DNA from: Litoditis marina
Lineage: Eukaryota; Nematoda; Chromadorea; Rhabditida; Rhabditidae
Length of the DNA stretch: 64,000 nucleotides
Reading direction: 5' to 3'
NCBI GenBank assembly: GCA_964036275.1
Contig: OZ038436.1
Location: 8,871,256-8,935,255, forward strand
In this document: in pieces, positions 10,271-22,280 of the stretch
Layout of the letters: each line of letters opens with the position of its first letter
How positions within the stretch are numbered: the first letter of the stretch is position 1
Translations under genes and position numbers: made by a program
The notes under the pieces: model-generated
Told to the model about the DNA's origin: nothing
What the model saw: only the letters and a program-made list of their open reading frames with translations
Database searches by the model: none

Positions 10271-10676
10271 TAAATATTTCAATTGGAAAAAGATTTCGAC
10301 CTAAAAAAATTTTGTCTCCGGCTTTTGTAGCTCTAATTTTCCTAACTTTGCAAAAGTTAGTAAAAATAGAGTAATAAAGTTGCTCTAAATGACGTTTTGC
10401 CTGCAACGCAGTCGAGTTTTATGTATTTGATGTTATGTGGAATTCAACTTTCTATCCACGCGCGTTATTTTAATGTTCGCATGAAGTTTCTCGATAATGG
10501 TTTGTTTTGTAATTATGCGTTATAGTTCCTTATGCTCTGCAAAAATGATACTAGATATATAAAGCTTTGTATGTTCGGTTGGAGATATTATGGTTAGGTT
10601 ATTGATACATTTTATTTATTTCACAATTTCGAACTAACTCAATAAAAGAATAAAACTATGCAGTTGGTTAACTATG

Positions 10677-10711
10677 GATATGAAAGGTGTGCTGTATTCA
10701 ACCGCGGTTAC
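10677..10711 (-). promoter_or_regulatory. PSE-like plus TATA module, type 2
   Basis: Minus strand: GCGTAACCGCGGTTGAAT, ACAGCAC, ACCTTTC, ATATCC. Type 2 copies share a GCGTAACC prefix and an AACCAACTCTATAG stretch downstream (11715, 12609). Confidence 0.4.
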
Positions 10712-11714
10712 GCGTCTTTTTCAACAACTGAGTCTCCATTTTTACATATGTTTACATACATGTCACATGTTCACTGTAAATACAGCATGATGGCAATGCA
10801 AATCGATGCTTTGCCGTCCTGACTGAAACATTACTGTGTTTTCCGAACCGTTGTGTTATTGAACTGTTCCAACTAAACGCGATTTTCGTATACTGTTAGT
10901 GAATTGCACAGTCACGTGAAACATGTTTAACACAGCAGAACTCAGAAACGTGCGACGACAATGTGTATGATGTCTCATTAGAATGCGTACTTTACGTGAC
11001 TATCCGATTGACTTCTAGTACAAAATACAAAGCGTGTTCAAAGAAGTTCAGCTCAAAGGTTATCTTTTAATGAAACCCCTGGCACGGTGCGCAGTGAAAA
11101 GTGAGTAGAAATCAGACATTTTGGGCATGAACAAGTTCAACTGCGACCATTTTACTTTGTGTTTTATGCTGAACGGACAATAAAAGAATCAATTTTTACG
11201 ACTATGTTTCAGCCAGCTTCATAGAGAAAAGTGAAAATCTAACCGAAGTTCATCCCTTTCAGCGACAATTTTTATCATAGCTATGAAAACGTTCAAATTT
11301 AAAGAATCCGTCCCGCTCAATTCGGACTTATCAGTTAACAATCTGAACTTCTGGCAAATAAAAAAACCATTATCAAAAATGTATACTTTTGTATCTCTAT
11401 CTTGCTTCGTTTTTTCAGAAAAGCGGCTTACGTAATGACACCGATAGAGGAGTTGCATATGCTCAAAATAGCCTATAAATGTACAAAAATATCTTTAAAA
11501 CTTTCTATCATATACTACAACATTTACAGCTTTTGTTGTTCTGTGAAATTCAACTTTCTATTCACTGCTCGCTTTATTGGAATGTTTGCGTAAAATTTCC
11601 CGATATTGGTTTTTTTTGTAATTGTGGGTTGTAGTTCCGTATGCTCTAAAAATCGAACTAAAGAAAACGTTTATGTTCGGTCAATATGAAACTATAGAGT
11701 TGGTTCTCGCCACC

Positions 11715-11750
11715 TTATAAGAAAGGTGTGCTGCATTCAACTGCGGTTAA
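11715..11750 (-). promoter_or_regulatory. PSE-like plus TATA module, type 2
   Basis: Minus strand: CTTAACCGCAGTTGAAT, GCAGCAC, ACCTTTCT, TATAAG. Confidence 0.4.
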
Positions 11751-11929
11751 GCGTCTTTTTGGAAAACATGCCTCAGACAACTCCTATCGTCACTAAATTG
11801 AAACAACCAATATAGAGAACCTGGTAACATGCAAATTATCAAAATAGAGTTAAAGCTAGATTCACTGACACAGCACATTTTCACAATTGCGAGTCTCGAT
11901 TTATCATATAGGATATCCTCATATTATAT

Positions 11930-11975
11930 ATTATATAATATTATATTATTTATCATATAGGATATGATTTATCAT
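11930..11975. repeat. Short TATA/ATATT palindromic repeat
   Basis: Tandem TTATATAATATTATATTA followed by a second copy of TTATCATATAGGATAT. Low-complexity, no gene. Confidence 0.6.
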
Positions 11976-12608
11976 ATATTCTCATTGATATAAGGGAACT
12001 TTCATTAAAAAACCGTACTGAATGCATGTGATATTAGTGAAACTGAATAGAATTTATTGATAAAAATTAGGATTTGGTTACAATAGTCCAACTGTTTTTA
12101 TATGGAAGATGGAAACAACAGTCTTTTGTTTTATTTAAAAGACAAAGCGCTCTGTTCACAGTGTGTTTATTTTGTAACAGACGCCAAGGAAACTAATGTA
12201 CACTAATAGTATTAACTTGCAATGTCTCAATTCACGGACGTATAGTAAATGTCTGTTTCTCACCAACGCATCAGCTTCTGTGATTGACCAGATACAAAAG
12301 AGGAGAGAGATTCGAAACGATGAGAAAAGGAAGATTTGAAGCCAGGAGTTAAAAGTTGGATAGAATATCAAACATCCTATCTTAATTTTTCAACAAATAT
12401 TCTGCCCTTAGATTTTCCGATAAGATCGACCCAAGTTTTCGGACGAAAACTCATTTTAAATAAAAGAAGATTTTTGATCTAAGTTCAAAACTGACTATCT
12501 ATATGATCGGAGTGAATAACCAAATTACTTGGAACTAGATACAGAAAACGTTTGTTTGTTTGTTTGGAGATATGAAAGAATGGCACTAGAGAGTTGGTTC
12601 TCTTCGGC

Positions 12609-12640
12609 TTATATGAAAGGTGTGCTGCATTCAACCGCGT
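12609..12640 (-). promoter_or_regulatory. PSE-like plus TATA module, type 2
   Basis: Minus strand: ACGCGGTTGAATGCAGCAC, ACCTTTC, ATATAAG. Downstream GAGAACCAACTCTCTAG matches the 11715 copy. Confidence 0.45.
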
Positions 12641-13110
12641 CATGAGCAAGCGAGTCTCACAAAAGTAAAAAAAACGAATACAAACGAACAAAAACTTTTT
12701 TGATTCAGTTCTAATTCTAGTTAAATTCGCGAAAAGAATCTTTTTCACTGTTTTGCGTATTTGAGAAGATCCCATCCGGAGTGTTTGTTCTAAGTATTCT
12801 GAGTTTCTAGCCTTTTCTGCAAATAACTAGATTTCGACCAAGATAGTCAATTTTGTGATTTCGTGTATATGAAGGGGGTAGTTGAAAACAGTTCGCGAAA
12901 ATAGTATGTATTTGTGTTGTTTCAGTGTCATATCTGTTCTCAGAATGACAATAAAACACCTGAAAAGCTGAACTTTTCTGTATGAAAATCAACACGATTA
13001 TTCGGAAACGAGTTTACTGTGTTAGAAAAGTCGAGGACGCCGATAAACCTCTCTTTACCTATTGAACAATCTGAACATTGGAGTAAACATCCGAATCGAA
13101 CATAGGTCTG

Positions 13111-13148
13111 CTATATGAAAAGTGTGCTGCATTCAACCGCGGTTACGC
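13111..13148 (-). promoter_or_regulatory. PSE-like plus TATA module, type 2
   Basis: Minus strand: GTAACCGCGGTTGAATG, CAGCAC, ACTTTTC, ATATAG. The sequence after TATA differs from other type 2 copies. Confidence 0.45.
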
Positions 13149-13499
13149 ATCTTTTTGAGGAACCGATTCTCAAATAAATAAATAAATGGTTCCAAATAAA
13201 AACATATAATCAGAACACAGGTTTCTATACAGGTTGGTCAAATTTATGTTTTAGATAGATTTGGTTGAAAAAACAGTAACTCAACAACTTTAATTGATTA
13301 GAATTAGAATTTGGTTCGAACTATTTACAAGCTCCGAATTCGATGTCTCACTTTACACAGACCAAACTACCCATTTATATTAGTAGATAAATGATATTAA
13401 ATTTACCCTGGTGTTTACCGGTCGATTGGAAGTATATTTCTCACCAACTTAAGAGATAGTCATGCAACATTCAACCATGATTGTACTTAATAAATTGTA

Positions 13500-13690
13500 T
13501 GCTAGTACATAACAAAACCCGCTATTCGCTCTGCCGTCTTACAATTCTTAAAATGCAATTTTTTCAATGATTTGGGTTATGGAACCGGAATAACAAAACA
13601 AATTCACGAAAAAGTGAGCCTGAAACCAATGATTTGTGTACCTATTGGGGAACTTTTCTGTTCCCAAATAACGAAAACATTTCAAAGCAC
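13500..13690. repeat. Dispersed repeat block (copies also at about 15480-15610 and 17820-17990)
   Basis: Shared strings include TCTTACAATTCTT, TTTTTCAATG, TGGGTTATG and AAACAAATTCAC, ending near GAGCCTGAAAC and TTTGTGTACCTATT. Part of the background from which the module array is built. Confidence 0.65.
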
Positions 13691-14214
13691 TGAACGTCAA
13701 TTCCGTAAATGTATTGTATCCATTACGTTTTAAAATTTATAATGGATGAAATAATCATTTGATTCAGTTGATCGAGAGGAATGAGTGATTCAATTAACGC
13801 CTACAACAGAACCCAAAAATGACCCAGATCAAAAGAATAAAGACAAAAGACTAGAACAATTCACTACAACAGCATTTAACAGTGTGTACTGATAAAGATG
13901 CATGTTCTTATGATAAACGGTACAACACTTGCTTGACTTGCCGCCTGAAATTGATTGCAACGGTTTGTTTTTAAATGTTATATCACCGGTGTAGAATATA
14001 TATTGTTAATTTTTCAGAACTTCTTCATTGTTCAAGTACAATAGCGTAGGAACTAGCTCAAATCTATGTGAAGATTTCGAATTACCTAACTACTGACGAA
14101 ATTCTGCATAACTTTGTAAAACAAAACCTGTCTTCGTGTTTATACTTCTCCAGTAATACAATATGTTTTTATTCGTAAAACAATGAACGGATTAAACACA
14201 TTACTTTACTCTTA

Positions 14215-14250
14215 CTATATATAAAAGGTGGCACATACAACTGCGCTTAG
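14215..14250 (-). promoter_or_regulatory. PSE-like plus TATA module, type 1
   Basis: Minus strand: TAAGCGCAGTTGTATG, TGCCAC, CTTT, TATATATAG. TGTTTAAT follows about 22 nt after TATA. About 70 bp further downstream lies the block TTTTGTTTTACAAAG shared with 19652. Confidence 0.45.
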
Positions 14251-14896
14251 GTTGATATAGTTGCCGGTATACAGTTTTGGTCTCAAAAATTAGTCTTCCA
14301 ATTATATCTTACTATATTCTCCCTTTATATCGTGGCTTCAAACGTAAATATCGCATTTAACCTATTTCCTCCATTTCCTATTATTTCCAGCTAGTTATTG
14401 GGAATTTCCATTTGTGCGTTCATCAACTATTAGTTCTATTTTCACCAGTTTGAAAGATAGTATTGCAACATTCAACCGCGACTGGTATACTTTCATACTT
14501 TTTCATAATAATACAAGTACCGGAAAAATAATACAACAATAGAGGAAGCCTGAAACTACTCATTTGTGTACATATTTGGGATAATGTTCCACCACAGAAA
14601 TTTTCTCTCGGCCATATTTCCAGTGAAAAGTTGGCAACTGCGCTAAGTGATTCGGCAACAATCTCATTTCACAGAAAAATGAAGGAACGAAGGTTGATGC
14701 TGTTTCATTTGTATTGTGAATGTTTTCTTTTTGTGTTACGAAACATATGTTTCCGTTTCTCTATTCCCAAAGTTAGTTGGGTTTTCATTTAACCGCAACA
14801 TTTCTTTGAGTCAGCTTATTGAGTAACCATTACTTGAACAAAACTTCATCTCCTACTCCATCATTGGAAAATATTAAACAGAGAGTTTATCCTCTA

Positions 14897-14930
14897 TTAT
14901 ATAGAAATGTTGCCACATACAACCGCGCTT
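14897..14930 (-). promoter_or_regulatory. PSE-like plus TATA module, type 1
   Basis: Minus strand: TAAGCGCGGTTGTATG, TGGCAA, CATTTC, TATATAAT; TGTTTAAT follows about 23 nt downstream. Confidence 0.45.
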
Positions 14931-15605
14931 AGGCTGAGATGCGTCAATGGTGAATCATTTTCGTTTTATAACGTCTTCTTTTTTGTTGTTACTACAAATC
15001 TTTGAAAATATGAGGGTTTCTATCGATTCTAATTGAAAACTTAGTTAGTTCGAAGTTCAACTGCGCCATTTCAATGTTGCCATATACTCCCCATAAAAAA
15101 ACATTCAAACTTACAATTTGAAATGTTTGAAATATTAGAGCGATTATATATATATATATTTAAGTAATCAACAGCACAAAGCCAGTGGGTAATATAAATC
15201 TGATTTTATTTCTATGTTTATCAATTTATTCCCAGCAATTGTTGATATCGAATCGCTTCTAAAATATGAAATTGTATACGTATTACAATTCTGATAGTGT
15301 TTTTCTGGGTAATAAAACCAAAATAACAAAATAACAATTTACTGAAGAGTGAGCCTAAAACAATATGACTTGCTCTTTAATTAACTCCCTTCAAACGAAG
15401 TTCAGCGATTAACTCTTATCACCAGCTTCTGTGATTGGCCAGATACAAAAGCGAGAGAGCATGGAGGGCAATGAAAGTCTTACAATTCTTCAAATGCCCC
15501 TTTTTCAATGTTTTGGGTTATGAAACCGGAATAACAAAACAAATTCACAAAAAGGGAGCCTGAAACTACTGCTTTGTGTACCTATTTGGAACGTTTTTCC
15601 GTAAA

Positions 15606-15786
15606 AAAAGCGTTTAGATAGGGTTCACCTAGCCTATATAAAACATGTGCTACATCGAACTGTGCTAAAAGAGAAGAGTTTTGATAGTCATCTCTGGGTT
15701 TTTATGGGTTTTAAACAGATATAGGAAAGAGAACAGTTAGCTATTACACGAATTGTTCTCTTTTTGCTAGTTGTACTAGTACAACC
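15606..15786. repeat. 180-bp duplicated unit carrying a type 4 module (other copy at 17970-18152)
   Basis: Both copies run from AGAAAGCGTTTAGATAGGG or its equivalent through CTATATAAAACATGTGC, TACATCGAACTGTGC and AGATATAGGAAAGAG to TAGTTGTACTAGTACAACC, with few differences. The minus-strand module reads GCACAGTTCGATGTAGCAC, ATGTTT, TATATAGG. Confidence 0.8.
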
Positions 15787-16720
15787 ATTCCTAGATTAGA
15801 ACAACAGCAATAATGAAATTCGAAAAATGGTAACTATCAAACATCCTGATGTCTGGACGAAGTTTCAAGTTTTCAAACGGTGTGGTCCTGGTTTTTCAAA
15901 TACTTTTTGGCGCCAATGAAAATTGACGTGATTGGCGAAACTAGTACAAACCCAGTTTGTTCATGAAATCTGAGCTTTGCGAAAAATCTGAGTCGTTACA
16001 GTACAAAGAAAGTCTTTTCTCGTTTTCTGCGCCAATAATCAATAATCAAACCGAAATTTACTCCCATTCGTAGAAAGTAACTGGAATGAAAGGTCTTGAC
16101 CAATTAGCACAATTTCCGACGATTGTAATGTTCGGAAACCGTATTTTAAATTTTGGCGCCAATTGGCGGATAAAGTGGCGTTTTGGCGCTGAATGTCGAC
16201 GAAATGTGCGTACCCGAGCTGTATATGTCAAATATGTTCATAATAATAATAATTCATTATCCATATGCACATAGTTCGGACATCTGTGAAAAAATGCGCT
16301 CGTTACCCTGCTTCGCTGGCGTTGTTCTCATGTGGCGCCACTGGGCGCCAGGGTTTGGCGCCTGATATCAACTATGATACGAGATTCTCAGAAGTAGCTG
16401 GAATCCACTAATCTAACCTCTGTGCGAAATTTCGGATCATTTCAGCCATGGAAACACATATTTTCCAGCTTCTGGCGCCAATTGGCGCTCGCGCCGAGCG
16501 CCACACAAAACGTGACATCACCAAACTTTTGGCACCGAGCTAACTTTGAGGTCCACGCAAACGTGCCAAATTTTAGCCGAATCGGTTAGGTAGTTAAAAA
16601 GATAATTTTCTATGCGGACATCGGACGAGGACAATGGAAGTTTTCATAACGACACGAGAACACAACTTTTTTCAAACTCGACCTTCTCATAGGTTTTTCA
16701 TACAACATTTATTTAATAGA
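15787..16720. repeat. GGCGCC-rich stretch, probable transposon remnant
   Basis: The palindrome GGCGCC or near matches (TTGGCGCCAATTGGCG) occur near 15909, 16155, 16185, 16333, 16344, 16356, 16473 and 16484, far above expectation in AT-rich DNA. It is followed by a CCGAATCGGTTAGGTAG stretch of the kind seen near the ends of non-coding transposons. Reading frames here show no domain. Confidence 0.45.
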
Positions 16721-17074
16721 TGGCTAGCTCTCTCTCTTTCTTTAAATTTTCAAAAAATGTAATATTTGAAGACTTTTGTGGTTTGAAAGCTAAAAACGGG
16801 TGCGCAATGGCCAAACCAAACACAACTCACACGCAGCGCTTCGCGCTGCGCGCGATGACGATCAATAAACAGTATGTAAAAAACTGTTCTATTATAAACT
16901 TGTTCGAGTTTAATTGCTCAATAACTAGTTTCAAACTAAGTGAAAGTTTTCAAATTAACTGTTTGTGAAATTAGGAATAACTCAGCAAACCATAAACTCC
17001 TTTTCTGTTTTCCCAGTCTATTACTTGTAACCATTCGTTGTAGAATGTTAATTGAACACTTCATATTTATTTCA

Positions 17075-17110
17075 CTATATAGAAACGGTGCCACATTCAG
17101 CCGCGCTTAA
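17075..17110 (-). promoter_or_regulatory. PSE-like plus TATA module, type 1
   Basis: Minus strand: TAAGCGCGGCTGAATG, TGGCAC, CGTTTC, TATATAG; GTGTTCAAT follows 24 nt after TATA, then sequence unlike the other copies for about 40 nt. Confidence 0.5.
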
Positions 17111-18233
17111 GCTAAGATACGTCAGTGGTACCACACAACTTTTGCGAAACAGACATAAACATTATTACATATTCCAATGTTTATAGTATTATCTAACTAT
17201 CCAACTCTTCCATAACGTCGCTTCCAAAATATATATAAAATGACCCAAAAAGTATTTATCTGAATTATATAGCGTGTTTTCTCTAACTAATTGGGAAGAT
17301 TTCTCCGTTCTTCTCGAGTGCTCTCTTCACTTTTCACTGTGAAATTGTTTCATTTAAGTGCAAAATGGTAATCGGCATTTTTGTATTGAGTACTCGGAAA
17401 ACTCGAAAAACTCGAAAATTCGGAAAATTTGAAATTTTCAACTCGATTAACAACCCTACTGTATTGCATACACGTAAGAACCAAGGATTTACCTTGCGCT
17501 AATACTCCTTTGTACGTCGGTTCACCTATTTTAATATCTCTGCTAACTGGTATTCATAGATTAGACTATACTCTATACTCTCATATTTGCTGTATATGAA
17601 GACGTCAATCGAAAAACTTCGTCAAACTGTCAAAAGTCGGAGTTTTCTAACACTTTTCTAGGTACCTATGTTGTTTCAATAACACCGGTCAATTAACCGT
17701 CAGTCAACAAATACCACCGGTTACTACCAGTCAATTAAAAGTGTGTTTCTCACCCGTTCAAGAGATAGTTATGCAACATTCACTCATGATTGTACTTAAG
17801 ACCTTGCATAACAGTACATAACAAACCCGCTATTTGCTCCGTCGTCTTACAGTTCTTCAAATGCACTTTTTTCAATGTTTTGGGTTATGACACCAGAATA
17901 AAAAACAAATTCACCAAAACGGGAGCCTGAAACTACTGATTTGTGTATCTATTGGCAAAATATACGTACAAGAAAGCGTTTAGATAGGGTTCACCTAGCC
18001 TATATAAAACATGTGCTACATCGAACTGTGCTAAAAGAGATGAGTTTTGATAGCCATCTCTAGGTTTTTATGTGTTTTAAACAGATATAGGAAAGAGAAC
18101 AGTTAGCTACTACACAAATTGTTTTCTTTTTGCTAGTTGTACTAGTACAACCACACAGGTAAGAAAAAAATATTTACTAGCTCAGTAACTAGTTCGAAAC
18201 TAAGTGAAAATATTCGCATTATGTAACTGTTCG

Positions 18234-18860
18234 TCAAGTTGCCCATAACTCTGCAAAACATAAACTCTTTTTTTTGTTTCTGAAAATATACTGTCTACTA
18301 CTTTTGCAACTGAAGTCACGGAGAGAATTGAACACTGAATGTTTCTTATACTTTGTGGAAAAGGTGCCACATTCAGCCGGGCATAGGTAGTAGGTACACG
18401 ACTTTTGTGGCACAAGGAACTTTATCACATATTATTTGTTCCTTTTTTTGTTCCTTACATTGTCGAACTCATTTATATCGTAGGTTCAAGCGTGAATGAC
18501 AAAATTCTCGGAATATTTCTCTGATTGTGCTCCCTCCCTTCTGTGGAAAGAATAAAAAAATCTCTTTCTCCTTCTTTTTCATTTCTAACATATAGAATTG
18601 TCTTTGAAGCATGATGCAATAACTCTGCAAAACATAAACTCTTTTTTTGTTTCTGAAAATATACTGTCTACTACTTTTGCAACTGAAGTCACTGAGAGAA
18701 TTGAACACTGAATGTTTCTTATACTTTGTGGAAAAGGTGCCACATTCAGCCGGGCATAGGTAGTAGGTACATGACTTTTGTGGCACAAGGAACTTTATCA
18801 CAAATTATTTGTTCCTTTTTTTGTTCCTTACATTGTCGAACTCATTTGTTCCGTAGCTCC
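18234..18860. repeat. Tandem duplication, two copies of about 240 bp
   Basis: Copies at about 18238-18476 and 18613-18851 are nearly identical, from ATAACTCTGCAAAACAT through GGTGCCACATTCAGCCGG to TACATTGTCGAACTC. Each carries a type 1 module whose TATA is degenerate (CCACAAAG) but whose downstream TGTTCAAT is intact. Confidence 0.85.
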
Positions 18861-19500
18861 AAGCGTGAATGACAAAATTCTTGGAATATTTCTCTGATTG
18901 TGCTAATGTGCTCCCTTCAACTAATTAAATAAACTTTTATTCAAACCCTCTGTTGATGATTGAAAACGTATTAGTTGGGCGATATACCTTGAATAACTGC
19001 CGAGTGAAGAGGTTGGGAGGGGGACTTAAGTGCAACTTCGCAAGATGGTAAGTTAAACCGCGACAATTCCAGTCACAGTGTGATTCTCAGCTTAGGCCTT
19101 ACTCAAAACCATTAGTTCAACTCAATTCCAATCGCGTTATAAGAAAAGGTTGGCATCTTACAGTCATTTTTTCGTTGCAGAAACGATTGGGGTACTCTGA
19201 AAAATAAAGTTAAATTAAAATTAAAGTTAAGGCGAGAAGTTAAAGAATGAGTCAATCAAGGCAGAATGAGTCAATCTACACTAACAATCAAGGCAAGAGT
19301 AATAGAATGGAAGAAGAAAAGGAGATTAAAATGAACTACAACAGCATTTAACAGCGTGTGTACTGATAAAGTTGCATATGTTCTCCACACGGTACAACAC
19401 TCGTTTTCTCTTGGTTCGCCTCAAACTGCCTGCAGTTGATTTTAAAGTTCCAGGTTTCACTGTTCCAGTTTTTCAGCGTGGTAACTAGCTGAAACCTATG
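18861..19500. other. Unassigned spacer between modules
   Basis: No gene seen. Contains short repeats (AATGAGTCAATC, AAAGTTAAGG) and the ACAACAGCATTTAACAG string also present at 13866 and, partly, at 24978. Confidence 0.4.
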
Positions 19501-19651
19501 TGAAGATTTCGAATTTCGTAACTACTGACGAAATTTTGCATAACTTTGTAAAACAAAAACTATCTTTGTGTTTATGCTTTTCCAGTAATACAATTTTTTT
19601 ATTCGTAATTATTCAAAACATACACGTATTGAACACAGTATTTTCCTCTTA

Positions 19652-19686
19652 CTATATAGAAAGGGTGGTACATACAACTGCGCTTA
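19652..19686 (-). promoter_or_regulatory. PSE-like plus TATA module, type 1
   Basis: Minus strand: AAGCGCAGTTGTATG, TACCAC, CCTTTC, TATATAG; TGTTCAAT follows about 23 nt later. Confidence 0.45.
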
Positions 19687-20040
19687 GGTTGATATAGTTG
19701 CCAGTATAAGTCTTCCAATTAGATCTTACTATATTCTCTCTTTATATCGTGGCTTCAAACTATTTCGTATTATTTCCAACTAGTTGGGGGATTTCCATTT
19801 GTGCGACCTAACTTGCCGAAATAACTACCGTGTACTACATTGTTTAAGTTCAATGGCGCAGAAAATAGCTAAAACCTGTGTCAAATTTTCGAGTTTCGTA
19901 ACTGTCGATGAAATTGTGCATAAATTTGCAAAATTAAACTCTTTTCAACTATTAATATGTGTTCTCATTGTGAAATATGCCGTATATCATTTGTGTTATT
20001 AATGGAAAACAGAGAATTGAGCTCTCCACATTTCTTACAC

Positions 20041-20073
20041 TTTATAGAAACGGTGCCACATACAACCGCGCTT
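20041..20073 (-). promoter_or_regulatory. PSE-like plus TATA module, type 1
   Basis: Minus strand: AAGCGCGGTTGTATG, TGGCAC, CGTTTC, TATAAAG; GAGCTCAAT follows about 22 nt later. Confidence 0.45.
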
Positions 20074-20791
20074 CGACAAATCTTGGTAGATAGTAAACCA
20101 TATTTTCTCCGTTATCTGAGGTCTTCTTTTTTGTTGTTTGTTGTTATTACAACTTTCCCAAATACAATCAATAAGGCTCTTGTTTATTGTATTCTAAAAT
20201 ATAATCATTTTTATCTGCGCAATTTCAACGTTCCCCCAGTCTTCTTCATCAATGCGAACATTCAAATTTTCAATTTGCAATGTTGGAAAGATTCGAACAG
20301 CAATAACTTTCATCTTTTCAACAAATCAGCAGCGCAAAGCCTATGGAACACCATTTTTGTTCTATTGTCATTTACTCAGAAAAGAAGAGCGAGATGATAG
20401 TGTAGCCTGTTATGAAGTGCGCACATTCAAATCTCTCGTTGGTTGGCAAAATTGAATATTTAGTAGTATTTCGACCAATAGGTGTGAATTAACTTACTAT
20501 TCCAAATTCAAACCTGAAACTTCTCCATTTTGCTTAAACTCTATAGTCTCGGAATAGAGCCCATTCTATTCTGATCTTGACGAGTGTCGAGAATCACCAC
20601 GTTTTATGACTTCGTTTTTTGATTGTATGATTTGAATAATATTGTCAGTACTTCTTTATCAACTGAATTTTCTCTCGTGAAAGTTCCTATTATTCAATAT
20701 TATTGTGTAATACTGTGTTTACGATCTTCTTTTCTTATTCTTACTCTCTCTTTTTTCATTCTCTCGGAACGGGAAATAAACAAGTCGAAAT

Positions 20792-20830
20792 TTATATAAA
20801 AAATGTGCTGCATTCAACTGCGGTTACGCG
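20792..20830 (-). promoter_or_regulatory. PSE-like plus TATA module, type 2
   Basis: Minus strand: CGTAACCGCAGTTGAATG, CAGCAC, ATTTTT, TATATAAA. Confidence 0.4.
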
Positions 20831-21605
20831 TCTTTTATGGCCTCCTATCGTCACAAAATTGAAACATATAAAATATAAACGGTGGATTTTAGGCATACTG
20901 AACGAATTCGAATTCTAGTTACATTTTCGAATATAAAATAGTTTTAAAATTCAAAGTTTGGCCTCATTGATATGCAAATTCTGATCAAAACCCGAATTGA
21001 ATAGACGCTGTATTGCTGAAAAATAAGCTTATTAGATCAAAATAAGGATGCAGTTCCAATCATCTAACCGAATTACAATAACTACACAAATATCAAAGTA
21101 TTTGAAACCTTATTTCACTCTATAATAGAAGTAGTCTCTCAATCTATGTGAAGTTTTCGAACATCCACTATTGACGAACTTGTGCACAATTTTGCAGAAT
21201 CATCAATAGACTTTGTGTATTCACCTAACCACTGAAATTTCATTAGTTCTGATACTAAAGCTAGATTTACAGGGTAGAACAAACTGACTAGCGCATGGTG
21301 TACTCCTCGGATATATGGAGTACGTGCGACACGGAAGTGCGCCAAATTATTGCACTACCCATAAAAAGGATCTACATGTCAAATATGTAATTCGACTCCT
21401 GAAAAAAACCATTGGTTTAAACGTTTTTTTAATATTGTTCAGTATGCTCAAGATTTCGCAAGTAAGTCCGAATTTAGAAAATGTCTTGAGATTCTAATAG
21501 ACTTTTATTGATATCGGTGAAAAAGATTCGAGATTCGTTAATCGGCTGTATACAATTTCATAATTGTTTTGAACTTGAAATGTACATTTTGTGTTCCTCA
21601 ACCTA

Positions 21606-21636
21606 ACTATAGTACGTGCAACACTGAACCGTGCTA
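21606..21636 (-). promoter_or_regulatory. PSE-like plus TATA module, type 3
   Basis: Minus strand: AGCACGGTTCAGTGTTGCAC, GTAC, TATAGTTAGG. Downstream GAGGAACACAAAATGTAC resembles the sequence after the 23805 module. Confidence 0.45.
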
Positions 21637-22154
21637 AGGGATTGTTTCACCGAAAATTTGGAATACTATATATTCGCGTGCTTCTATCGAGATTTCGGTC
21701 ATTTTCTCAATTTAAAAAGTGTGAATGAGAGCAAACCGTCATAAGTGCTTTGCCAACACTCTGTGTCACAAATTTTACAATTTACCTGGTTGTTGGTATG
21801 TTTGTTCTGAAATATGAGCAAATCTGGAAATAACCTAAAATCGAAGTTCGTTTAACGTTAAAACATACATTGAAAACGGAATTTTGTGTTAGATCGAAGG
21901 ACAAATGTTTTTCATCTCGATTACTAAATGGTTACACAATCCGTTTACCTGGAAAAGGGTACCTAGACACCTGAAAAAAGTAACCTTCATGTTACTCTTT
22001 TCAGACTAGTTATATATCTGACCGGCTGTTTTTGTAACCTAACCGGTTACTGGTAACCCTTTTTTAGGTTAGTCAGCAGGTGATCTAAAACAAAGTTTCG
22101 GTTACCGTAAAACTAACGGTAAAAACAAAAACAGGTGAACTATTTTTTTTTCAT

Positions 22155-22280
22155 CTTAAAGTAGGACGATTATGTGGACCAATCCCGTTACATCGGTCCT
22201 TTAAACTGCAATTGAAAATTATATTGCGGTTTAAAGGACTGAAGCGTTGCGATTGGACCACATAATCGTCCTTCTTTAAG
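22155..22280. mobile_element. 126-bp palindromic MITE, family M1
   Basis: Terminal inverted repeats begin CTTAAAGTAGGACGATTA and end with the reverse complement. The centre holds a second inverted pair (GGTCCTTTAAACTGCAAT / ATTGCGGTTTAAAGGAC-like). Three more copies lie at 39371-39480, 45392-45511 and 51702-51815. Confidence 0.85.

Noticed and set aside
18200..18801. Two similar 60-110-codon minus frames as a duplicated gene
   Set aside because: They arise because about 240 bp is tandemly duplicated, and the frames differ in length and end; no domain or start context.
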